Source: Biomphalaria glabrata
Lineage: Eukaryota; Mollusca; Gastropoda; Planorbidae
Length of the DNA stretch: 64,000 nucleotides
Assembly (NCBI RefSeq): GCF_947242115.1
Contig: NC_074726.1
Location: 12,709,970 to 12,773,969, forward strand
Direction: 5' to 3'
Made by a program: the position numbers and the translations under genes. Of the stretch, positions 23,201 to 35,200 are shown piece by piece. The stretch's first letter is position 1. Each line of letters starts with the position of its first letter. The notes under the pieces were generated by a model, which was not told the DNA's origin, searched no databases, and was given only the letters and a program-made list of their open reading frames with translations.

Positions 23201-26200
23201 AATGATACTAAACCAGTGCTTTAAAAGAGAATATGTAATGGCATCTCATAAGCATAGAAAAAGACTATGATATTGTAATAACACTACAGTAGGATGAAAA
23301 AAATCTCTTGAAATAAATCAAAAGATAAAGAAAAAAAAGCTGATTCAATTCAAGAGGCCAAATATTGTTCAACTTTTTTTTTACTATCATATGGCAGTAC
23401 ATACCGTACTTCAAAAAGCAGATTGAAAATAACAAGGACTAACCTCCCAAGCCATCTGTACTGTACAAAAATGAATGAGCTTTCCCTTTAACTAACATGT
23501 TGTTTTGTAATAATTTTTACGGACTTTTTACAGCTGCATGCGAAATATTTTCGTTAAATCTACAGTGGATCTAGACTCTACAGTAGATCTAGACTCTTGA
23601 TCTAAGTCACTAACATGCGCGAATTTTTTCAAGGCTGTGAGAGAATTATCTTCACTGAATTTACAGTAGATCTAGACTCTAGATCTTAGTCACTAAAATT
23701 CGCGGACTTTTCAGGGCTGTGAGAGAAATATCTTCGCTATATATATTCTAGTGATTTAGCATAAATCTATAGAGTCTAGATCAAAGTCGAGAAAATTCGC
23801 GGACTTCTCACTGCTGTGTGAATATTATCTTCACCAAATTTACAGAAGATCTAGACTCTAAAGCTAATTCGCTAAAATTCGCGGACTTTAACTCTAAGTC
23901 ACTAAAAATTTTTCGGACTTTTCACGGCTGTGTGAGAATTATCTTCACTAAATTCTAGTGATTTCAAGTAAATCTAGAGTCTAGATATAAGTCCTAAAAT
24001 TCGCGGACTTTTCGCGGCTGTGTGCGAATTATCTACACTGAATATACCGTAGATCTAGAGTCTAGATCTAAGTCACTAAAATTTGCGGACTTTTCGCGGC
24101 AGTATGCGAATTATCTTCACTAAATATACCGTAGATCTAGAGTCTAGATCTAAGTCACTAAAATTTGCGGACTTTTCGCGGCAGTATGCGAATTATCTTC
24201 ACTAAATATAGCCTACCGTAGATCTAGAGTCTAGATCTAAGTCACTAAAATTTGCGGACTTTTCGTGGCAGTATCGAATTATCTTCACTGGATATACCGT
24301 AGATCTAGAGTCTAAATCTAAGTCACTAAATTTGCGGGATTTTCACTTCTTTGTGCTAATTATCTCCACTAGATTCTAAGTGATTTAGCGTAAATCTAGA
24401 ATCTAGCGTATTTCTAGAGTAGGCCTAATCTAGACATTAGATGTATCGAGATCATTAAATTGACTAAAATTCACTGATTTTTCATGTTAAGTGTGAATTA
24501 TCTTCACTAGATCTAAATCTAAATCTAGATACTATTACTAGATACTAGCTAGATCTAGAAGATTTACCGATTTTCCACGCGAAGTCACTCTTACACTTAC
24601 AAGAAGATTTTAGGTGAGGGAGGGACCGGAGATGTGTAGCCTACAAATTAGTCTGGTAATTGATCTAATTATAGACAATAGTCACTACAGACTAGATCTA
24701 GCGCGTCTTTAGTGGTAACAATAAATGGAAACAAACATTTCTACGCTGACTTCAGAAAAATACTGCCAGGTGAAATGCTTGCTTGAACCAAGGCCATCTT
24801 CAATCACGAGGTCGCGCTTCACAAGTGGGTGAAAGGCGGCGTAGAAGCGTCACTGGTCAGCTCATTAACACAGTCAGCCCGTAAGGTCACGCGATCTCCT
24901 AGTTACGCTGTTTTTTTCCCCCCGCATTTTTAGCAAGAAATAAGCAAAATTTATTTTTTTTTTTTTAAATATTGGGTAAAAATTTTAGGAGAGTGGACAA
25001 AATTTTAGGAGACTTTCGGCAATTTTCAGGAGAATTTTAGGATTTTAGGAGACTTTTCATTTTTAGGAGTTTTTAGGAGCGCTACGAACCCTGTGTATTG
25101 TCAAACCATGATATACCAAATATAATGGTTAAGCATTAAATTATTTTATTACAAATTTTGATAATAATCTTCTTGACCAACCTGCCAGAGATGATTGGAG
25201 TATACATGCTCATCAGTGTACAATATCTGAAAAACAACAGTACCCAGTAAAAATAAATCTAGTCAAAAACAAAGAATGCACCTGACATAAACAGTTAAAA
25301 TTGAAGAACACAAAAGCATAAAGTATTTTGAATGAGAAGTTTTTGGTGAAGACATACAAAAAAAAACAGAACCATTTCCCTGTGATGTGCCTCAGAAAAA
25401 TACTGTTAAGTGTCAAGACAAAAAGTGGGTCTGCAAGCGGAATGGACATCTAGCCTCCCAAAAAGACTCCTTTATGGCCAGAAATGGGAGCACAAGGTGA
25501 ACAAAGAAAAAAGTCTCTGAAAGCTTTTAACATTAACCCTGGCAAATGTAAGATGGAAGCACATGATAGAGCTTTGTGACACATGCTTTGAGAACTGGCA
25601 CGAAAATAACAGAGAGAAGAAAAAACAGCGTTGACAGAAGAAAAGCGTCAGAGAACAAAAAAACAAGGTGAATGACACAAGCTCCAGCTGGAATAATCAG
25701 CACATTGTGCTGTGCAACATTCCAGGCTCAGATAGATCTTAACAGTCACATGAGGAGGCAAAAAAACACAATGCAAATCCCTCAGTCCCCTGGATGACAT
25801 AAATGATGATGGTTGACAAAAGTGCTCATCATAATTTCACAATGGTTGTACAATATATTGGTGATGGAGCAGCACAATGTGAAAGCTTTGATAAAAATGG
25901 GAACGAAAAAAAGGTTAGAGAATACATAAATTAACCAACGAAAGTCAAGGGACCACTTTACCTGTTAATAATAATTCAATTTATAAAGCACTGTTAAGAA
26001 ACATAAAGTAGGCTCAAGGCAATGTGATATTAATATGAATAACATAAACACAAGAGTTAAAATTTTTAAAAGTTTAGTTATTTCAGTTGAATGTTTTATT
26101 GTTTTGTTAAGTAGCAAATCTTCAGACCCCCCCACCCCTCTCCCTCTTTGTTGTTGACAGTCGTTGGCTGGTAGAACCAAACTACTGGTAGACAACTATA

Positions 26201-29200
26201 CTGCTGTAAACGTAATAGATCTTAACTAATAAAACTTCAAATAACTTAAATAACTTCATTGAGAACAATACCAAATAGAACTTTTATTATATTATAGACC
26301 AAATCAAGTTAATATGAGATGAAAGAAATGTAGTAGACTGTAGTACCATAATAATATTTTTTAACAAACTCTAACTCACTAAAATAACACTATCTTAACA
26401 ATAACACAGTCTTAAGTTCTGGAGTCGTCTCATTCCAATTAAAACCAATGACAATGCCACCTATCTTGCATCATGCACAACCAATCGCTTACCTCTTCCC
26501 ACTGCTACCATAGAAAAAACACACACACTCCTTAACACCCTTGTAACAAATTTTTATAACTTCACTCTCCAACTTAGTCGTTATGTAATATCTGAATGTT
26601 CCCTAACTAATAAAAGTAGGTAGGTATAAAGAAATGTTTTGACCGTGAGAGACAACCGGTACTGAGAATTTATATAAGGTTCATCTTAAATCCACACAAC
26701 TTAAATGGGCACCAAGCATTTAGTGCATCCAACAAAATGAGTTAACAAGAAAGACAACTCCACTTGATCATCAGGACAGACAGATAACATTATCTTATCC
26801 TCAAGACTCAATGGGAAGGTTTTTTGTGAAATTCAAGTTTATGGCAAAAGAATGTGCACACACAAGTCTCATGTCGCAATATGGAAGAACTATTTACCTC
26901 CAGCAATATCACACTACATTTGAGAAGCATCTCGCAAAATGTTCTGGCTTCATAGGCACCATACTCAATGACTTGATGCTGACCTCTACATTCATAGCAT
27001 TCTTGAACCTTACTTGTTGCAGACAGTAAAGTCTGTCAATTAAAAAAACCTTTAGCCAAACTATTGAAGACATGTTCTTCCAATAAACAATAAGCTACAT
27101 CTTAAAATATCTACATCGTAACAGCTCTAGTGCTTAGCATAGAATGACAAATATATCTTTCTAACAATAGATTAATTAGGAAATGATTTTGTTGTTATTA
27201 TTTTGGGGATTTATATAACTTTAAGCTTTTAGCTTGTTTTCATAGTCACTTGGTTGTGGGACATATGGATATCTAATAGAAAAAAAAGGAGGGGTTTGAG
27301 TTTAAATCATAAGACTAAAAATATGTCAAGATTTAACTCCAGTTTCTTATTTGAATGCCTAAAAACTGCATTAAAAAAAGTTTCTCCTGTTACCCTTAAA
27401 TTACCACTTGTTTCCCCCAAAAATTCCCCTGAGTTAGCCAGGAAAACCAGTGACTTGGCAGAATTTAAGTCATTGGTTAATATGCATGACTGAATGCATG
27501 ACACGTAGGACGTAATCATCATCTTCTTTTTTGAAGTAAGGTCTGTATTATATAAGATAAGAAGATAAGAAAAAAGATTGGACCAGAGTCCACTGCTAGA
27601 ATCCATATCAGTACAATTTAAATGCCAAAGGATATTCATATGCTTGAATGAAATGAGACTACTTTATTTTATTCAATGGCGAGTTCAAGGACAAGACTGT
27701 AAACAGAATTTTGTCAAAAGGCCTACACACATGTAAAAACTAAATCATAAATGAAGCAACAAGTCATCCTTACTTCAGTTGGCAAGGCATACACCACAAG
27801 GTAATCAACATCAGAGTCTGGAACCTTCAAATTGTACAGAGCGCTACCAGCAATGGTAACCAGTAAAATCTGTTCTGGTTGTATTTTAGCCATTGGACCC
27901 CCTATTTCCTGCATTATTTTTAACAGTTGAGAATGGTCATCAGGTAATGCTTTAAAAAAAATATATATTTATGAAGTTAAGGCAAAGCAAATCAAACATA
28001 TTTAACACTTCAAATACTTGCATGAGAGCTCATAAGTGTAAAAAAAGGGGAAAAAAAATAGAATAGTTTAAACTATGCTACCGATACATGTTGAAGTTCA
28101 AATCTTTTTTTTTTGTGCAGTGTAAAAAAAGAATTTACCATTTGGACAGACAGGAAACAAAAATGGTCAAGTTTTTTTTTTAAATGGCTACTTGCCAACA
28201 CAGTCGGTTTAGATTTAAGGTTAACAATTGCCTGCTATGATATGATAAAACATTGATCCTATGGTAACAACAAACATTTGAAGTTTACAGTTAGGTACTG
28301 ACCATTAAGTTCAATGCCAGAATGTATACATTAACTGAAACGGCAGTTAATTAGTAGTGATGTAGCAGTGTTCTTTTGTAAAGACATATAAGCAACAAGA
28401 AATATCAAACTGTCTTTCATTCCAAGTCAAGTAAATGCTGTGTATCCATAAACATTGCAAACATTTTCTGATTTACATTTTTCTGAGCAGCCGTATAATT
28501 CAAAGTGGATTCTGAGTCTTTACAAGCATTAGATAGGAAAAATTGCAAGATTGTATTTTTAAACCTATATATTCAAGGTTTAAAACCTACCAGCAAAAGG
28601 TTTAATTTTCTTTCCCTGAAGTCTGGTTGACGTTAACCATGAACCTAATGTTGTGCTAATGAAGGTCTGATTTTTTTTGTCTGAGTCCATCTCAATGACA
28701 CGATGATCTGCCTTTGGTGAAAAGATCATAAACAAAATCTAACTGTATTATGAATGTGAATATAAAGTAGCAGTAATGAATATTTTGCCCACATAAGTCA
28801 ATTATTCTTTGCAACTTGCTACCAGCATATAAGTTAAACACAAAATTATATTTTTAAAATAATTACAAATTTAATAGCGTAATATAACTTTAATGTACCG
28901 GTAACTAGAAATACAAATACATAGAAATTTACCTTCAATTCATTAACCCATTGACATAATAAATCAAATAGCTCATGCTTGCACTTCACAGAGTCTGGAT
29001 GATCATAGAACTGACAAATCAGGTCCACAGCCTTTGAAGCAACAAGTGAAAGTTGACTTTCATCCACAGTAGAAATGTCATCATTTTGTTTCAGTGCTTG
29101 CTCAACAAGATGACAAAGCCTGTGAATGATAATACTGAAAGGTTCCTAAATATTTTATATAGAAATAATGCATAGACTAGTATTGAATATAAGACTACAC

Positions 29201-32200
29201 ATTAAACTTTTTTTTCCATTTTTATTGACGCTATTTTTTTAAACTTTTAAATAGATCTATTTTTTCGATTGTATAAAAATAAAAATTTAAGCTCTTTTCA
29301 CAAAGGGGCATGGTGGTCAGTGCTTGGCTAACACTGATGAGTCTTGGCTACCAATTCCAATGAGAGCTAGGATTTTTTTTTTTTTGATATTTTTAGGATA
29401 CCCTTAATCTCATCTCTTCATCTGTCTGTGGCCCCTTCAGGGACATAGGCCACCAACCAGCTTCCTCCAGGCATCTCGTTTCTTTGCAAGTCTCTCCAAC
29501 TGTCCCCACGTCTTGCCCATCTGCTTCCAAAGAACAAAGCAGCAGCCCATTAAAGTAGATATCCTTCAGAGATACTGGAGATGGATAGGTCACACCCTTC
29601 GCAAGCCTGCATCCAACATAACAAGGCTAGCCCTAACCTGGAACGGCCAAGGAAAGAGGAAGGAGGGACGGCCCAGGAATACATGGCACCGCAATTTGGA
29701 AGCAACAGGATCCCCTTATGCCCAACTCTAATGGACACTTAACATATGTTGGGGATTTAAAGTTGGTCCTTGTGCTGGCCACATGACATCCTCATTAATA
29801 GCCACAGAAACTGGTTAGCTTTACATCATCTGCACAAAACGGTACGTTTTATTTCACAATTCTTGTTACTTCAGATTAATTTAAGATAATGTTGAAACAT
29901 AATGTTTAAAAAAACATTTTTCAGGCATGTTTACTTTCTCTGTACCAGCAATAGTTACACTTGAAAAAAAAAAAGACCTATGTTATTATAATAAATAGTC
30001 TAAGCATAAATTCTAATAGATACAAGTAAGACCAGGTCAATATTTTAAAAAATGTTGATTTAGCTTTTATCAAGGACATAAATTAACTATCAAAGTCAGT
30101 TTAAGCAATGTAGTCATAGAAAATTTATATATCACACACTGTAATTAAGAAGAATGATTTACGGTACTAATAGTTAATAAATGATTGATAACAACCAAAA
30201 ATGATCCACCTAAATGATTGACAAATTTTAAAGATAGAGGTTCCAGGGCGTAACTTAAAAGCACCTTGCTTCTTCTTCTTTCCAACACCCAGTGCTTGAC
30301 CTAAACATGCTTGTTTAAAAGTTTTTGTTCCTGAAACATTATAGAATATAATAATAAAACACATTTGGAAATAGAGAAACAGTGCCGGTAATAAGTATTT
30401 TATCAAAGTTGAAGTGACTATAAAGAGTTAATAACAATTTATTGTACAGTACTTTTAAATTATCAAAAAACAAAACTGTACACACACACATACATAGAAT
30501 GAGTTAAAGTGAAATTCAGACCCGAAGCTTTGATTATCATTTATTAATCATTTTCAATTTTTTAACCATTAATTTTTTAGTGTGTGAGTGCTGTTTTTTT
30601 ATATATATATTTTTTCAATTAGCAGAAGGTGAAGGGACAATGCTACAGGTAGTTAATCTTTGGAAACCTCTGAATTCAACTAAGTTGTTAGTAAAGGAAT
30701 ATTTCTTGTAGACAATCTGAAATAAAACAAAAATAAGTTGAGGTTTTGATCAAACTAACCAGCAATTTTGAGAAAAGTTAAATTTTGTTTCAAATTATTC
30801 CATTCTTGTGTTGAAAAAATCTCTGCCTCTTTACTACAGTGCAGAGCCTGTACACTTCGTGTTAACCCTCTAGCCAGAGCCCGACCAAAGTGGGTTAGTT
30901 CTATTGCACACAACCATGCCTAAAAAGAATAAAAAATGCATATATCTATGTGATCTGTTTTAGCTTTTTATATACTGTAATACAATAATTCTGATGTAAA
31001 GAATATTCAATTGTTTTTATTCGTCAAAACTTAAGTGCTTAAAATAACAACAAAATTTAAAACTAGTTTGACAAAAAAAGTAAGATGAATAAACAAAGGG
31101 CTCTAGAATACTACATAAGCAGACCTGCCTACCAAAAAAAGTCCAAATGCGTAACGCTGATGGTCAAAATGCGTATTTTGGCACCAGAATGCGTAACACT
31201 TACGCGATCCACTATTTTGTCATATATATATATTGTTATAAACCTGGTGGTGGCACAGATGGGGGTAGTGATGTGAGTGTAGTCAGCCGACGCAAATCGC
31301 CCCAGGCCAGCGCTAGATGAGCGGTCAACCATGACGAGTTACGACGGTCAGTCGAGTCGTGTGTCAACAGGATGGTTCGGGAAGGATCGACGTCGTGAAC
31401 AGAGCTCAGTAGCGTCACGAGAGTTGTAGTCATCTGACCACCTAGAAACGTCGAGCGGCGTTCTGTCCGGTTCTAGAAGGCCAGTAGGGACCCTATATAA
31501 AGAGCGACGGTGTCGCAGTCAAGTCGGTTCAGAAAGCGGGTTTACGACAGGAGTTCAGAACACGGTCGACTACAGCACAGTTCAACGGTGTGGTCCTGTA
31601 CGGAGCCTTACGACGGTTCAGTGCGGAGTACTGTCAAGTACAGTTGAGACGAACGGCGTCTTGATCTTGGTCTGTGATCGAGTCCGACACAACGAGCCCA
31701 AGTGTGTGAAGTCAGTCCCGAACTGTTGAACCCAGTGCAAGCCCGGAACGAGACGGAGAGACCAGTGCAAGACTTGATACGGCGGAACGGTGTTATCGGA
31801 GAGATATTTGTTATCGCAGAGCTATTTGTACTGTTCTACGTGCTGCCAATTGTACAGTATTGGCTGTTATTTATGGACATTAAACCTTTCCGTTATTTTG
31901 GAGCCCTGACTTGTCAAGTTCTTTAAGTTGGTGGTGTATGGTGTAGTTTGCAGAGAGCCTGGATAGTGAGATGCGTAACAATATATTAGATCTCGATGTC
32001 ATGATTAGATCTACAATCTAAATCTAGATCAATACGACAATAGAGATGATATCTAGACTAGATCTGGATCTATGTCTATCATGGGCGTAGCCAGGATTTT
32101 TTTTCGGGAGGGGTTTTGGGGGGGATTCCCCCCCCCCCCGCGGAAAAAAAATATGTGTGTTTGTACATAATTAATCTTTATTACATTCTGACCTTTTCGG

Positions 32201-35200
32201 AAGACGTTTATTGTTTATTGTAGACTCCCCGCCCTTGCTAGCAAGGGGTTCTGGGGGAGCTCGCAGCGCTTCCCCAGCGCGGGGCAAAGCCCCGCCGCCG
32301 AGCACTATTTCTGGCATTGAAAGCCAACAAAATGCATATTCTGAGGTATCTACAGTGCATTATCTTGCTATTAAAAAGTTTTATTTCAAAAAGCTAATGT
32401 GCTATTCTTACTGACTTAGACCCTCTCGCGCCGTTCGGCGCATTTTCCGGAAAGCTGTTTCCGCAACTCTTATTTTGCATAATTCATTTTGTCGGAGAAC
32501 ATGTCCCGCAAAACCTCATGCGACGCTCTGTCACAAACTTACTAAGGATTCGACTCCCAGTTCGGCATATGATTTCTTTGATTTAGACCCGATCTCTATG
32601 ACTGACTCCTAAAATCTGTCTTAGCCATCTTTGTTGAGCCACATTTAATGTTTTTCAATTTCGGCAGAAGACTATTCACACTTTATTAATGTAGCCCAAG
32701 TCACTGGTAGAAATTTGTAACCTTTCTTGACTACACTTTTGGAATTACATGCCTGTATTTCGCTTTAGATTTTATATCGAAAAGGAAAGTTTTTTCGTCA
32801 AATCATCTGTTGAGGGGTTTTAAACTAAAAAATCTCTGGAGTTGTTTGTTTTTTGTTTTGTTTTTAATTCAAAACCCCATTTAGCTACGATCATAAAATT
32901 TGGTGACTGTAGTTTGCTTTAAAATAATATTGAAGAGAGGTTTTCAACTCTAAACGCTCTGTATGGGAATTTTAAACTCAAAACCATCTGGAGGGGTTTT
33001 TAACTTTAAAGAAAAAGCCATCTGGAGGAGGGGATTTAAACTCAAAACCCCTTTGGCTATGCTCATAGATTTTATAGTGTGTAATTTGCTTTTTTCTTTT
33101 ATATTGAAGAGGTACTTTTTAGCTTCAAACCCCAACTGGAAAGGGGGGGGGGGTTGTTAAACACAAAACCCCTTTGGCTACGCTCATAAAATTTTGAATG
33201 TGTAATTTGCTTTTTTATATTGAAGAGGGGTTTATCGTAAATTTTGGAGGGGGTTTTAAAATCAAAATCTTCCTTAACTGTGCTGTTGGAATTTGGGGAT
33301 TGCAGTTTGCATTTTTTTTTGTTTTGTTTTATAGAAGAGGGGGATTTAACTGCAAAAACCTCTGGTAGGGGGTTTAAAACTGAAAACCCCCTGTAGGGGG
33401 TTTTAAACTCAAAGCCCCTGGTAGGGGGTTTTAAACTCAACCCCCCCCCCCCCCCCTGGTAGAGGGATTTGTATCTCAAAACCCCCTGATGGGGTTTTTT
33501 AAAATCTCAAAACCCCCTGGTAAGGGGGTTTAAACTTAAAACCCCCTGGTACAGGGTTTTTAACTCAAACCCCCCTCGGCTGTGCTGTGGTAATTGATGA
33601 TTTAGTATTAAAATCTCACCTAAAATAAACAAAATGAAAGCAAAAATCAGTCACTTAATTCCGTTTCCCTCCCCCCCCCCCCAGCAGGGGGCGTGATTTC
33701 ATTTCGGGGGGGGGGGGGGTGTTTGAACCCCAAGGAACCCCCCCCCCCCTGGCTACACCCATGATGTCTATATAATAAATATAATCTACGCTAGTCGCTA
33801 GATCTGGGCTCAAGAATGTTACCGATGCCGTGGATCCGCTACAAACGTAGGTCTACTCTCCAAACTTTCGTAGGCCTACCTTCATCCTTGATCTATTCTA
33901 TACCAAGACTAAGAATCTAGTCTAGATCGAGACTAGATGGTAGTAGATGTTATCGATCTAGATCTAGAATCTAGTCAATCTAAAATGATCTAAATCATAC
34001 TAGATCTACAACTAAATTGGATCTAGCTTGTAGGCTACAGTAATTACTTATGTAGAGAATCATGACATAACGTAATGACTAGCTAGACTCTAGCTAGATC
34101 TATTTCTGTATAACAAGTTATCTAGATTCTAGATCTAGAATCCAGATCTAGACTAGATATCTACAATGTCACTCGATGTGTTTTGAATCGATAGCATTTC
34201 GATATTTTTTTCTATACAAATAAATACGGGAATCAGGGATTCAACATAATTAATTTCTACTAATGAACTTACAAAACAAAATAAAGTCACGTTGGTGTAT
34301 CAGCTAACTGACGGTACCAACCTGGTACCAACCCGCCACTCCCTCACTCTCGCGTTCTTCATTTCTTGACTAAATCTAATTGCTATTAAGAACCAATCAA
34401 CGTATAGATCTGGACACAATGTGTTCCCCCACCTTTTCTGTTTATCCCCCCCCCCCCCAAAAGGACGGCTTAGCGTGACCTCCGTGACCGCTCGTAAGCT
34501 AGTCAAGAGAGGGGGGAAAGGATACGAAATGCGTAACGCGACGGGTTATTTGCATATTTGCGTACTGACGGTCATTTTTGGGAGATTTTGCGTAACGAAT
34601 ACGCTTTTTGCGTAACGGTAGGCAGGTCTGTAATCTACTCTAGATCTGGGCTCAAGTGTTACAGATGCCGTGGATCTATTCCTGTATAACAAGTTATCTA
34701 GATTCTAGATCTAGAATCCAGATCTAGATCTAGACTTGATATCTACAATGTCACTCAATGTGTTTTGAATCGATAGCACTTCGATATTTTTTCTATACAA
34801 ATGAATACGGGAATCAGGGATTCAACATAATTAATTTCTACTAATGAACTTACAAAAAAAAAAAAAAAAGTCACGTTGGTCACCGTTTGTATCAGCTAAC
34901 TGACGGTACCAACCTGGTACCAACCCGCCACTCCCTCACTCTTGTGTTCTTCATTTCTAGACTAAATCTAATTGCTATTAAGAACCAATCAACGTATAGA
35001 TCTGGACACTATGTGTTCCCCCACCTTTTCTGTTACCCCCCCCCCCCCCCCCTCCAGCCCAACAGGACGGCTTAGCGTGACCTCTCGTAAGCTAGTCAAG
35101 AGAGGGGGAAATAAAAGGATACGAAATGCGTAACGCGACGGGTTAAATGCGTATTTGCGTACTGACTGTCATTTTTGGGAGATTTTGCACAACGAATACG

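Larger units (their letters stand above)
32080..33763. mobile_element. 1.7 kb TIR element with perfect 8-bp target duplication
   Basis: The ends are CATGGGCGTAGCC (32080) and GGCTACACCCATG (to 33763), inverted with one mismatch. The identical octamer ATGTCTAT lies at 32072-32079 and 33764-33771. An 8-bp duplication is usual for hAT and a few other superfamilies. The interior holds a GC-rich block (32220-32310), a LINE fragment (32405-32700) and a G-run/C-run tandem array (32810-33600). No transposase was seen. Related interiors recur at 42600-43070. Confidence 0.75.

Noticed and set aside
23505-24520. CRISPR-like array of regular repeats
   Set aside because: The whole 82-bp unit repeats, with no unique spacers, and the setting is a eukaryotic intron.
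25965-26195. 76-codon minus-strand frame between nucleotidyltransferase exons
   Set aside because: Including it would break the phase between exons 11 and 12, which join cleanly without it.
33099-33479. 126-codon minus-strand frame rich in repeated 'FEFKTP/FVFN' motifs
   Set aside because: It is a translation of the G-run/C-run tandem array; the periodicity comes from the DNA repeat.
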